A DNA stretch of 64,000 nucleotides. Source: Amycolatopsis lurida. GTDB taxonomy: Bacteria > Actinomycetota > Actinomycetes > Mycobacteriales > Pseudonocardiaceae. The stretch is from positions 2,139,501 to 2,203,500 of the forward strand of contig NZ_FNTA01000004.1 in assembly GCF_900105055.1 (NCBI RefSeq), given 5' to 3'. Below are positions 49,772-57,921 of the stretch, in pieces; positions within the stretch are counted from its first letter, which is position 1, and each line of letters opens with the position of its first letter. A model generated the notes under the pieces. That model made no database searches, was not told the DNA's origin, and worked only from the letters and a program-made list of their open reading frames with translations. Position numbers and translations under genes: made by a program.

Positions 49772-50629
49772 ATGACCGCCACCGATCGTGACTCGGGTCA
49801 CACGGATGGAGGAGGCGGCTTGCTGAGTGTCCGTGATCTTCAAGTGCGGTACGGCCGATCGGTGGCCGCACTGCACGGGGTCGACCTCGACGTTTCACCC
49901 GATGGAGTGCTGGCCGTCCTCGGCAGCAACGGTGCCGGGAAATCGACTCTGCTGCGCACGGTCTCCGGCACGCTGCGTATGCACCGCGGCTCGGTTTCCG
50001 CCGGCGAGGTGCGCTACGACGGCAAACCACTGACCAAACTGGACCCCGCCCGCATCGTCGGTCTCGGTGTGGTCGGCGTCCCCGAAGGCCGCCAGGTCTT
50101 CGCGCGGATGACGGTCGAGGAGAACCTGCGCGCGGGCGGGATCGGCGCCCGCTCCCCCGAGCAGCGCGCCGCCGCCCGCAAACGCGTCGACGAGCTCTTC
50201 CCGGTCCTGTCCGAACGGGCCAAACAACGGGCGGGCCTGCTCTCCGGCGGCGAGCAGCAGATGCTCGCGATCGGCCGCGCGCTGATGTCCGGCCCGCGAC
50301 TCCTTCTGCTTGACGAACCCTCGCTGGGGCTCGCGCCGAAGATCGTCGAGCGGATCAGCGACATCATCCGCGAGATCCACGACCAGGGCACCGCCGTGGT
50401 GCTGGTCGAGCAGAACGCCGTGATGGCGTTGCGCGTCGCCGATCACGCGATCGTCCTGGAGGTGGGCCGGGTCGCGCTCGCCGGGACGACGGCCGAACTC
50501 GCGGCGAGCGAGGAGGTCCAGCGGCTCTACCTCGGTGGCCACGCCGAATCGCAGGCCACCGCCGAGGCCGAAGCCGCCGACGCCCGCAAGCAGCTCGCGG
50601 GCCGGAGCCTGTCGAGGTGGGCCGGATGA
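49772..50629 (+). CDS. livF: Branched-chain amino acid ABC transporter ATP-binding protein (LivF-type)
   Basis: A 285-residue ATPase. Walker A GSNGAGKST, signature LSGGEQQ, Walker B LLLLDEPSLGLAP and the QNAVMALRVADHAIVLEVGRVAL end are LivF-typical. It energises import with LivG, LivH and LivM. The C-terminal 30 residues (ATAEAEAADARKQLAG) are an acidic-alanine tail beyond the usual LivF length. It is the first gene of a five-gene operon; the next start overlaps its stop. Confidence 0.92.
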   Translation: MTATDRDSGHTDGGGGLLSVRDLQVRYGRSVAALHGVDLDVSPDGVLAVLGSNGAGKSTLLRTVSGTLRMHRGSVSAGEVRYDGKPLTKLDPARIVGLGVVGVPEGRQVFARMTVEENLRAGGIGARSPEQRAAARKRVDELFPVLSERAKQRAGLLSGGEQQMLAIGRALMSGPRLLLLDEPSLGLAPKIVERISDIIREIHDQGTAVVLVEQNAVMALRVADHAIVLEVGRVALAGTTAELAASEEVQRLYLGGHAESQATAEAEAADARKQLAGRSLSRWAG

Positions 50630-51402
50630 CGCCGCCCGAGCTGCACGTCGAGAACGTGACCCTGCGCTTCGGCGGGATCAGGGCGCTCGACGACGTCTCC
50701 TTCACCGTCGGTTCCGGCTCGCTGCACGCGCTCATCGGGCCGAACGGCGCCGGGAAGTCCAGCTGTTTCAACGTGATCAGCGGGCTCTACCGGGCGAACA
50801 CCGGCCGCGTCCGGCTCGACGACGCCGTCCTTTCCGGACTCCCGCCGCACCGGCTGGCCGGCCTCGGCGTCGGCCGGTCGTTCCAGAACGCCGCCCTCTC
50901 CCCCGGCTCCACCGTGCTCGACAACGTCATGCTCGGACGGCACGCGCTGACCAAGGGCGGCTTCCTCGCCTGCGGGCTCCGGCTGCCGTGGACGGTCCGC
51001 GCCGAACGACGGCATTCCGCGCGGGCCAAGGAGATCTGCGACTTCCTCGGCATCGGCGCGCTGGTGGATCTCCCGGTCGGCGCGCTGCCCTACGGCGCCG
51101 TGAAACGCGTCGACCTCGCCCGCGCGCTCGCCGTCGAACCGGTCCTGCTGCTGCTCGACGAACCCGCGGCGGGCATGAACGCGACCGAGACCGCCGAACT
51201 GGCCGGGACGATCCGCGACGTCCGTGACGAGCTCGGCATCTCGATCCTGCTGGTGGAACACGACATGGGGCTGGTGATGGGCATCGCGGACCGGGTCACC
51301 GTCCTGGACTTCGGCAGGCGGATCGCCGACGGCACCCCGGCCGAGGTCCAGTCGGATCCGGACGTGATCAGGGCATATCTCGGCACGGAGGCCACGGCGT
51401 GA
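50626..51402 (+). CDS. livG: Branched-chain amino acid ABC transporter ATP-binding protein (LivG-type)
   Basis: A 258-residue ATPase with Walker A GPNGAGKSS, the LivG-style RSFQNAALSPGSTVLDNVMLGRH, the signature as LPYGAVKRVDLARAL, and Walker B LLLLDEPAAGMN. The ABC signature LSGG is replaced by LPYG, as in many LivG-like proteins. The ATG overlaps the livF stop; its own stop overlaps livH. Confidence 0.92.
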   Translation: MTPPELHVENVTLRFGGIRALDDVSFTVGSGSLHALIGPNGAGKSSCFNVISGLYRANTGRVRLDDAVLSGLPPHRLAGLGVGRSFQNAALSPGSTVLDNVMLGRHALTKGGFLACGLRLPWTVRAERRHSARAKEICDFLGIGALVDLPVGALPYGAVKRVDLARALAVEPVLLLLDEPAAGMNATETAELAGTIRDVRDELGISILLVEHDMGLVMGIADRVTVLDFGRRIADGTPAEVQSDPDVIRAYLGTEATA

Positions 51403-52277
51403 ACACTTTCCTGCAACTCGTGGTGAACGGACTCGGCAAGGGCGCGGTGTTCGCGTTGCTGGCGCTGGGTTTCGTGATCATCTTCAAGGCCACCGAAGTG
51501 GTCAACTTCGCGCACGGCTCGCTCGTGCTCTTCGGTGGCTACCTGGTCGTCGTGACGCGCGAATCGCTCGGCTGGGCGGGCGCCTCACTGGTCGGCATCA
51601 TCTCGGCCGGTCTGCTCGCCCTGCTGCTGGAACGGTTCCTGCTGTCCCGCTCGCGGCACGCGGACGCGAACAGCCTGGCGTTGCTGACGATCGGCGTCGA
51701 CGTGATCATCACCGAGGAGATCGTGCGGCGGCTCGGCGTCACGCTGCCGTTCCTCGGCGACGCCTGGGACGCGCAGCCGTTCCAGATCGGCGGGATCACC
51801 CTGTTCCGCACGCATCTGGTGGCGCTGCTCGTCGCCGCCGTGCTGATCACCGCGTTCACGGTGGCGTTCAAGTATTCGAACTGGGGCGTCGCGATGCGAG
51901 CCCAGGCCGAGAACCGCGAAGCCGCCGCGCTGATGGGGATCCGCAGTTCGCGGGTGACGGCGACCGCGTGGGTGGTCGCCGGTGTGCTCGCCGGAGTCGC
52001 GGTGCTCTTCATCGCCACACAGGACTTCTCCGGCGCGGGACTGTCCCGCGGCACGCACTCCATCGCGCTCGCGGCGTTCCCCGCGGCCATCCTCGGCGGG
52101 CTGGACTCGACGGCGGGCGCGGTGGTGGGCGGTCTGGTCGTCGGGCTGGTCGAGGCGCTTTCGGCGCAGTACGTGTCGTTCGACTTCTCCAAGAGCGCGG
52201 TCTTCCTGGTGATGCTCGTGGTCCTGGTGGTGCGGCCGTCGGGGTTGTTCGGGACAAGGGAGAGCACCCGTGTCTGA
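51399..52277 (+). CDS. livH: Branched-chain amino acid ABC transporter permease (LivH-type)
   Basis: A 292-residue membrane permease with about eight hydrophobic segments. VNGLGKGAVFALLALGFVIIFKATEVVNFAHGSLVLFGGYL and the GLDSTAGAVVGGLVVGLVEAL end are LivH signatures; the EAA-like loop reads AMRAQAENREAAALMGIRSSRV. It forms the transport pore with LivM. The ATG overlaps livG by 4 bp. Confidence 0.92.
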   Translation: MNTFLQLVVNGLGKGAVFALLALGFVIIFKATEVVNFAHGSLVLFGGYLVVVTRESLGWAGASLVGIISAGLLALLLERFLLSRSRHADANSLALLTIGVDVIITEEIVRRLGVTLPFLGDAWDAQPFQIGGITLFRTHLVALLVAAVLITAFTVAFKYSNWGVAMRAQAENREAAALMGIRSSRVTATAWVVAGVLAGVAVLFIATQDFSGAGLSRGTHSIALAAFPAAILGGLDSTAGAVVGGLVVGLVEALSAQYVSFDFSKSAVFLVMLVVLVVRPSGLFGTRESTRV

Positions 52278-53427
52278 CACCGCCGTGAAAACCCCTCCCG
52301 CCGCCCCGACGGCACCGCCCGCGAAACGCGATCGGGGACGGCTGCTCAAGACGCTGGCCTGGATCGCGCTGCTCGTCGTCCTGCTCGCGATCCCGTTGTA
52401 CCTCGACGCCGCCTGGCTGAAGGCCGGGCAGTACATGATGATCGGCGGGGTCGGCGCGATCGGGCTGACGATGCTGGTCGGGCAGGCCGGGCAGTTGTCC
52501 CTGGCACACGCGTTCTTCCTGCTGGCGGGCGCGACCGGCTACACCGTCCTTTCCGGACCGGTCGACGACGAGCGTGTGTTCGGGCTCGGCCTCGACCCCG
52601 GCCTGTCGCTGGTCGGCGCGGTGGTCATCGCCGCGCTGCTCGGCTTGGCGTTCGCGCCGGTTTCCGGACGGCTGCGCGGGATCTACCTCGGTGTCGCGTC
52701 GCTATCGCTGGTGTTCCTCGGGCTCTACTTCGGACAGTCGGCCGAGACCCTGACCGGCGGGACGTCGACCGGGCGCAGCCCCGAACCGTTCTCGCTGTTC
52801 GGTTTCCCGTTCACCAACGACGGCCCCGAAATCGAGCTGATGGGCGTGCCGATCCGGCAGGCGGAGCGGCTCTGGTACCTGTTCCTGCTGCTGACCGTGC
52901 TCGCGTTCGTGGTCGCCAAGGCGGCGGTGCGCAGCCGGGTCGGCCGGTCGTGGCGCGCGGTGCGGGACAACGAGGCCGCCGCGTCCGTGATGGGCGTCAG
53001 CGTCACGCGCGCCAAGGCCGGCGCGTTCGCCGTCTCGTCGGCGTACGCGGGGCTCGCGGGCGCGATGACCGTGCTGTGGTTCGACATCCTCAAACCCGAC
53101 GAGAGCGAATTCGGCACGTACGGCATCAACATCTCCATCGCCTTCCTGGCCATGGTGATCATCGGGGGACTCGGCTCGGTGCCCGGCGCGCTCGTGGGCG
53201 CGCTGATCGTCAACGGGCTGCCGCAAGTGCTTTCGCTGTACTCCGCCGATCTCGGCTGGTTCTCCGGAACCGGCGACGGCGCACTGACCCCGATCCTGGT
53301 CAGCTCGTTCGTCTACGGCGCGGCGATCATCCTCGTGGTGCTCTTCGAACCGGGCGGGCTCGCCGCGATCGGACGCCGGATCACGTCAGCAAGGAAACCT
53401 CATCTCCCGGAGGAGCAAGACAAATGA
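52270..53427 (+). CDS. livM: Branched-chain amino acid ABC transporter permease (LivM-type)
   Basis: A 385-residue membrane permease. A 20-residue polar, proline-rich N-terminus precedes about eight helices. SLAHAFFLLAGATGYT, RAVRDNEAAASVMGVSVTRAKAGAFAVSSAYAGLAGAM and GGLGSVPGALVGALIV are LivM-typical. The GTG start overlaps livH by 8 bp; its stop overlaps the binding-protein gene. Confidence 0.92.
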   Translation: MSDTAVKTPPAAPTAPPAKRDRGRLLKTLAWIALLVVLLAIPLYLDAAWLKAGQYMMIGGVGAIGLTMLVGQAGQLSLAHAFFLLAGATGYTVLSGPVDDERVFGLGLDPGLSLVGAVVIAALLGLAFAPVSGRLRGIYLGVASLSLVFLGLYFGQSAETLTGGTSTGRSPEPFSLFGFPFTNDGPEIELMGVPIRQAERLWYLFLLLTVLAFVVAKAAVRSRVGRSWRAVRDNEAAASVMGVSVTRAKAGAFAVSSAYAGLAGAMTVLWFDILKPDESEFGTYGINISIAFLAMVIIGGLGSVPGALVGALIVNGLPQVLSLYSADLGWFSGTGDGALTPILVSSFVYGAAIILVVLFEPGGLAAIGRRITSARKPHLPEEQDK

Positions 53428-54674
53428 AGCGCACATATCCGGCCGTCGCGCTGGCGGCGGTCCTCGCCCTCTCGGCGTGCAGCACGAAGGCGGGCGACTC
53501 GGGGTCCTCGGGGGCGGACGGATCGGGCGTCAAGACCGACAAAGGAGTGACGGCATCGGAGATCACCCTCGGCGTGATGACCGACAAGACCGGGGTGTTC
53601 AAGAACCTCGGTCTCGGCATCACGCAGGGGAACGAGTTGTGGGCCAAGGACTTCAACACCGCGGGCGGGGCCTGCGGCCGTCAGGTCAAACTCGAGACCG
53701 TCGACCACGGCTACAAGGCGGACACGGCGAAGACGCTGTATCCGCAGATCGAGCCGAAGGTCCTCGGCTTCGTGCAGTTGCTCGGCTCGCCCGTGGTGGC
53801 CGCGCTGAAGCAGAACATCGCGTCGGACAAGACCGTCGCCGCCCCCGCCTCGTGGTCTTCGGAGCTGCTCGACAACCAGTACGTGATGATCGTCGGGACG
53901 ACATACGACCTGGAGATCATCGACGGGCTGTCGTACTTCCAGGAACAGGGCCTGGTGAAGGACGGCGACACGATCGGGCACGTCTACATCGACGGCGAAT
54001 ACGGCAAGAACGGCCTGCGCGGCTCGCAGTTCTACGCGAAGAAGCACAATCTGACGGTCAAGGAGGTCAAGGTGACCTCCACGGACAACGACCTCACCAA
54101 CATCGTCACCGGGCTCAAGGGCGACGGCGTCAAGGCCATCGTCCTGACCACCACGCCCGCCCAGACCGGTTCGGCCCTCGCGGCGAACAAGGCGCTCGGG
54201 CTGAACGTCCCCGTGCTCGGCAACAACCCGGTGTTCGATCCGGTGCTGCTGAAGAGCCCGGCGGCGAACGCGCTGGACAAGCTGACGATCGTCGCCAGCA
54301 GCGTGCCGTTCTCCGCCGACATCCCCAAGGCCAAGGACGTCGCTACGAAGTACAAGGCGGCGTACAAGGAGACCCCGAACGGCGGGATCCCCTACGGCTA
54401 CGCGGTCGGCGAGGTCTGGGGCACCGTGCTCAAGAAGGCCTGTGAGAACAAGGACCTCACCCGGGACGGCATCGCCGCGGCGCTGAAGCAGACGACGTCG
54501 GCGAGCACGGGTGACCTGGTGGCGGCGCTGGACTTCTCGAAGGCGGGCACCCCGGCGACACGCCAGGTGTACGCGGCGACACCGGACGCGTCGGCCGAGG
54601 GCGGGGTCCGCTACGTCAAGCCGCTGTTCGAGGCTCCCGAGGCGAAGGAGTACGTGGCTCCGCACCAGAAGTGA
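53424..54674 (+). CDS. Branched-chain amino acid ABC transporter substrate-binding lipoprotein
   Basis: A 416-residue periplasmic-binding-protein fold (type 1, Peripla_BP_6). The lipobox LALSACS makes Cys19 the lipidated residue, followed by a Ser/Gly-rich linker. VTASEITLGVMTDKTGVFKNLGLGITQGNELW and VYIDGEYGKNGLRGSQFYAKKH match the family. The ligand may be leucine, valine or another amide-like compound. The ATG has GGAGGAG upstream. Its 3' end overlaps the convergent dehydrogenase gene by 59 bp. Confidence 0.9.
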   Translation: MKRTYPAVALAAVLALSACSTKAGDSGSSGADGSGVKTDKGVTASEITLGVMTDKTGVFKNLGLGITQGNELWAKDFNTAGGACGRQVKLETVDHGYKADTAKTLYPQIEPKVLGFVQLLGSPVVAALKQNIASDKTVAAPASWSSELLDNQYVMIVGTTYDLEIIDGLSYFQEQGLVKDGDTIGHVYIDGEYGKNGLRGSQFYAKKHNLTVKEVKVTSTDNDLTNIVTGLKGDGVKAIVLTTTPAQTGSALAANKALGLNVPVLGNNPVFDPVLLKSPAANALDKLTIVASSVPFSADIPKAKDVATKYKAAYKETPNGGIPYGYAVGEVWGTVLKKACENKDLTRDGIAAALKQTTSASTGDLVAALDFSKAGTPATRQVYAATPDASAEGGVRYVKPLFEAPEAKEYVAPHQK

Positions 54675-55674
54675 GTCTCGCTTCGGCGAGCGCGTCCGCT
54701 TCGGCCAACGGTGTGGTGCCGTTGGCCGAAGCGGCGTCGAGAATCGTTCGCGTGGTGTCCTCCAGGGTTTCGACTCGGGCGATCGCCTGTTCGTGCGTGA
54801 GGTTTTGGGCTTCCCTGCCGAGCGTGTAGACCACTCCCCCGGCGCTCGCGACGAAATCCGGGATCCACAGAACTCCCCGGGCGGAAAGCTCGTCGGCCAC
54901 GGTGTCGTCGGTGAGCTGGTTGTTGGCCGGGCCGACGACCAGCGGAGCGGAGACCTCGGTTTCCGGGCCGAAGACCCCGCCGACCGCGGCCGGGATCAGG
55001 ACATCGGCCTCGATGCCGAGCACTTCCTCCGGCCGGACCAGGGGGAGGCCTTGTTCGCGGGCCGCGGCGAGGCGTCGTTCGTCCACATCGGACACGACGA
55101 CCTCGGCCCCCTGCTGGACCAGGTCCGTGGCCAGGTGGGCGCCGACCGAGCCGTATCCGCTGATCACCACCTTGCGGCCGTGCATTCCTTCGTCACCGAA
55201 GACAGCCAGCGCGCCCGCGCGCAGGGCGGCGAGTACGCCGACGGCGGTCGGCCCGCTCGACGAACCGGTCCCGCCGTGCTCCTGGGGAAGGCAGAACACG
55301 TGCGGGGTCCGCTCGCGTAGCACGAGCATGTCCTCCGGGCCGGTTCCGACGTCGGGACCGGCGAGATACGCGCCGCCGAGCGACTCGATGAGGTCGGCGT
55401 GGTCGAGCAGGATCTCGCGCCGCTGCTCGGCCGTCGGCACGGCGTCGAGTGCGACGACACTCTTGCCGCCGCCGAAGTCCAGGCCCGCGACCGCGCATTT
55501 GCGCGTCATCGCCGCGGACAGCCGCAGCACGTCGTCGATCGCGTCGTGGACGCGTGGATAGACCTTGAACCGGCAGCCGCCGACGGCCGGGCCGAGCGTG
55601 CTCGAATGCACGGCCACCATCGTGGTCACTCCGGACCGGCGTCCCCTCCGGACGACCAACTCCTGTACGGACAT
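54616..55674 (-). CDS. Leucine/valine/phenylalanine dehydrogenase
   Basis: A 352-residue Glu/Leu/Phe/Val dehydrogenase. The dimerisation/substrate domain has GPAVGGCRF and the catalytic KCAVAGLDFGGGKSVVALD; GPDVGTGPEDM follows; the NAD domain has VVISGYGSVGAHLA and VGGVFGPETEV. It deaminates branched-chain or aromatic amino acids oxidatively, the first step of valine catabolism in streptomycetes. It is divergent from the Lrp gene and tail-to-tail with the Liv binding-protein gene. The ATG at 55674 follows GGGATGAG. The 59-bp 3' overlap is unusual for genes of this length. Confidence 0.92.
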   Translation of the reverse strand: MSVQELVVRRGRRSGVTTMVAVHSSTLGPAVGGCRFKVYPRVHDAIDDVLRLSAAMTRKCAVAGLDFGGGKSVVALDAVPTAEQRREILLDHADLIESLGGAYLAGPDVGTGPEDMLVLRERTPHVFCLPQEHGGTGSSSGPTAVGVLAALRAGALAVFGDEGMHGRKVVISGYGSVGAHLATDLVQQGAEVVVSDVDERRLAAAREQGLPLVRPEEVLGIEADVLIPAAVGGVFGPETEVSAPLVVGPANNQLTDDTVADELSARGVLWIPDFVASAGGVVYTLGREAQNLTHEQAIARVETLEDTTRTILDAASANGTTPLAEADALAEARLTSGAEPRTPSPREPRTAA

Positions 55675-55688
55675 CTCATCCCTTCCCG

Positions 55689-55710
55689 CGCAATTAGTCA
55701 CCTACTTGCG
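55689..55710. repeat. 22-bp quasi-palindromic repeat in a divergent promoter region
   Basis: This copy lies between the divergent dehydrogenase and Lrp genes, 15 bp upstream of the dehydrogenase start. It is the only copy located upstream of two genes rather than at a gene end, so it overlaps likely promoter DNA. Confidence 0.8.
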
Positions 55711-55746
55711 CTGAAGTTAGGGTGATTCACAGGGTGTCAGGAGTTT

Positions 55747-55765
55747 TGCCGAACGTTATTCGGCA
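55747..55765. promoter_or_regulatory. Putative Lrp operator TGCCGAA-CGTTA-TTCGGCA
   Basis: Perfect 7-bp arms around a 5-bp AT-leaning spacer, 20 bp upstream of the Lrp start. The size and symmetry fit a Lrp/AsnC site. By position it could autoregulate lrp and control the divergent dehydrogenase. Confidence 0.7.
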
Positions 55766-55785
55766 GGTAGGCGGAGGTGGCAGGC

Positions 55786-56265
55786 GTGGACGAACTTGAT
55801 TCGGCGATCATCCGGGAACTCCAGGCGGATGCGCGGCAGTCGAACCGCGACATCGCCCGGAAGGTCGGCGTCGCGCCGTCGACCTGTCTGGAACGGACCC
55901 GGCTGCTGCGGGAGCGCGGCGTCATCCGCGGGTATCACGCCGACATCGACCTGCGGAGCCTCAACCGCGGCGTCCAGGCGATGGTCTCGGCGCAGGTGCG
56001 GCCCTTGAGCCGGGAGGTGATCGACTCGTTCCAGCGCTCGGTCGCGGAATTGCCGGAAGTCCTTTCGGTCTACGTCACCGCCGGCAGCGACGATTTCCTG
56101 ATCCACGTCGCCGCACAGGACGTCGATCAGCTCCACGCATTCCTGGTGGATCGATTGGCGAAGCGCAAGGAGATCATCGGCTTCCGCAGTTCGATCATTT
56201 TCCGGCATCTGCGCAAGACCGAACTGGAACCGCTTCCGCCTCGAATACCCGGTGATACCCCTTAG
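55786..56265 (+). CDS. Lrp/AsnC-family transcriptional regulator
   Basis: A 159-residue regulator. The N-terminal HTH is LDSAIIRELQADARQSNRDIARKVGVAPSTCLERTRLLRERGVIRGY; the RAM ligand domain follows with VYVTAGSDDFLIHVAAQDVDQL. GTG 55786 is preferred because GGAGG lies 8 bp upstream; GTG 55777 is the alternative. It is divergent from the amino acid dehydrogenase, next to the Liv operon, and probably senses leucine or another substrate amino acid. Confidence 0.92.
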   Translation: MDELDSAIIRELQADARQSNRDIARKVGVAPSTCLERTRLLRERGVIRGYHADIDLRSLNRGVQAMVSAQVRPLSREVIDSFQRSVAELPEVLSVYVTAGSDDFLIHVAAQDVDQLHAFLVDRLAKRKEIIGFRSSIIFRHLRKTELEPLPPRIPGDTP

Positions 56266-56381
56266 TGGACGACTCGCCGCCCTTCAGTCCGCCCGAAATC
56301 CCGGACTTCGCATCCAAGGAGACGGAAACTGTCGGGGGTATGGGTTTGACTGTTCAGTGCGGGACGGAAAGGAGGCACGCC

Positions 56382-56651
56382 ATGGACCTTCGGACGGACC
56401 TCAACCATCGTGAGCGGGCCACCCTGAGAGCCGTGGCCGAGGGCCACGCCGAGATCAGCTGCAGCCGCGAGCCGGACCTGTTCGTCGACGGCCTCGCCTG
56501 CTGCGACCAGCACACCGCGCATCGCCTCGCCCATCTCGGGCTGGTGGCGCCTGCCAGAGACGGCCGGTGGGGGGAGCGCGTTCCGGCTCTGCTCACCGAG
56601 GCCGGAGCGGCCGCGTTGGACGACCTCGCCGGCCCCGGAGCGGCCGCGTAA
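56382..56651 (+). CDS. Small conserved-looking protein of unknown function
   Basis: An 89-residue protein starting MDLRTDLNHRERATLRAVAEGHAEISCSREPDLFVDGLACCDQHT and ending with an Ala-rich tail. It has predicted helices reminiscent of a winged-helix fold (TAHRLAHLGLVAPARDGRWGERVPALLTEAGAAALDDL), in the style of small actinobacterial wHTH proteins. The ATG has AAAGGAGG at ideal spacing. No characterised homologue comes to mind. Confidence 0.75.
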   Translation: MDLRTDLNHRERATLRAVAEGHAEISCSREPDLFVDGLACCDQHTAHRLAHLGLVAPARDGRWGERVPALLTEAGAAALDDLAGPGAAA

Positions 56652-56691
56652 TCCGGTTGCCAGAGCGGCTCGCCGTCGCCACGCTTTGCCG

Positions 56692-57276
56692 ATGCGTGTC
56701 TTTCTGGAGACCGAGCGGCTCCTGCTGCGACAGTTCACCGGCGCCGACGTCGACCACCTATTCGCGCTCTACGACGACCCCGAAGTCATGCGTTACCTCA
56801 ACGGGGGCGAACCAGCCGACCGGGCGGAGATCGAAGAACACGACCTTCCCGCCTTTCTCGGTTACTACGAGCGTTTCCCCGGTTACGGGTTCTGGGCGGC
56901 GATCGAGAAATCGAGCGGGGATTTCCTGGGCTGGTTCCATTTCCGCCCGTTGCGCGATCACCATACGGACGACCCCGAACTGGGCTACCGGCTGAACCGG
57001 TCGTCCTGGGGCAAGGGGTATGCGACCGAAGGTTCGCTCGCACTCCTGAAGAAGGGGTTCACCGAATTCGGGGCCCGGCGGATCTGGGCGGCGACCATGG
57101 CGGTGAACCTGGGGTCCCGGCGGGTCATGGAGAAGATCGGGATGCGGCACGTCCGGACCTATCACGAGCACTTCGACAACCCGATCCCCGGCACCGAGGA
57201 GGGCGAGGTCGAGTACGCCATCACGCTGGAGGAGTGGCGGACCCGCGTCGGCCTCGTGAGTGGTAAGGACGGTTAG
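56692..57276 (+). CDS. GNAT-family N-acetyltransferase (RimJ/RimL-like)
   Basis: A 194-residue acetyltransferase of the Acetyltransf_3 group. It opens VFLETERLLLRQFTGADVDHLFALYDDPEVMRYL and has ELGYRLNRSSWGKGYATEGSLALLKKGF with the acetyl-CoA site, and AVNLGSRRVMEKIGMRHVRTYHEHF. Family members acetylate ribosomal protein ends or amine drugs. The final residues VSGKDG and the stop are encoded by the left arm and centre of a family A palindrome. A TTG two codons upstream is a possible start. Confidence 0.88.
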   Translation: MRVFLETERLLLRQFTGADVDHLFALYDDPEVMRYLNGGEPADRAEIEEHDLPAFLGYYERFPGYGFWAAIEKSSGDFLGWFHFRPLRDHHTDDPELGYRLNRSSWGKGYATEGSLALLKKGFTEFGARRIWAATMAVNLGSRRVMEKIGMRHVRTYHEHFDNPIPGTEEGEVEYAITLEEWRTRVGLVSGKDG

Positions 57277-57299
57277 AACCGTCCTTACCACTCACGAGG
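57252..57299. terminator. 48-bp palindrome, family A, copy 5
   Basis: Perfect 23-bp arms, identical to copy 1. Both flanking convergent genes stop inside it: the acetyltransferase TAG in its centre (57274-57276) and the YigZ TGA in its right arm (57292-57294). This makes it a natural two-way gene terminator that also forms coding ends. Confidence 0.9.
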
Positions 57300-57921
57300 T
57301 GGGCAGCCAGGTTTCGCCGATCTCCTCGGCCAGGGCCTCCCCGCCGGTGAGGTCGGCGAGCCAGGCGCGGAACGTGTCCCCCTGGCCCGGCGCGAGTCCG
57401 ACGTCGAAGTGCGCGACGTCCTCGAAGCGGGTCGCGTGCAGGAGGTACGGCGACGAGCGGATGTCGTTCTCCAGCCGTCCGGCGCGGTCGTAGTCGACGA
57501 CGACCTCCACCAGCCGCAGCCGCCGGTACTCCCGGACGCCGAGGACGTCGACGGCCTCCGAGACGGCCTGTCCGTACGCGCGGATCAGGCCGCCGGTCCC
57601 GAGGAGCACCCCGCCGAAGTAGCGGGTCACCACCGCGACCGTGTCGGTCAGCTCCCGGCGGCGGAGCACCTCGAGCATCGGGGTGCCCGCCGTGCCCGCG
57701 GGCTCCCCGTCGTCGCTGGAACGCTGGGTGCGCCCGTCGGCGCCCAGCACGAACGCGTGACAGTGGTGCCGGGCCGCCGGATCGGCCTTCTTCCGGCCGG
57801 CGATCACCTCACGGGCGGCCTCTTCCGAGGTGACCGGCGCGAGCGCGCAGAGGAACCGCGACCGCCGGATTTCGATCTCGTGAACCCCGGTGCCCGCCAC
57901 GGTGAGATAACGATCCGCCAT
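57292..57921 (-). CDS. YigZ/IMPACT-family (UPF0029) protein
   Basis: A 209-residue protein. IEIRRSRFLCALAPVTSEEAAREVIAGRKKADPAARHHCHAFVLG and SSDDGEPAGTAGTPMLEVLRRREL, with GGVLLGTGGLIRAYGQAVSEAV, are the IMPACT N-terminal domain; a DUF1949 domain follows. IMPACT proteins act as translation regulators in eukaryotes; bacterial YigZ function is unknown. It is convergent with the acetyltransferase gene; the C-terminal TS and TGA stop come from the palindrome. Confidence 0.92.
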   Translation of the reverse strand: MADRYLTVAGTGVHEIEIRRSRFLCALAPVTSEEAAREVIAGRKKADPAARHHCHAFVLGADGRTQRSSDDGEPAGTAGTPMLEVLRRRELTDTVAVVTRYFGGVLLGTGGLIRAYGQAVSEAVDVLGVREYRRLRLVEVVVDYDRAGRLENDIRSSPYLLHATRFEDVAHFDVGLAPGQGDTFRAWLADLTGGEALAEEIGETWLPTS

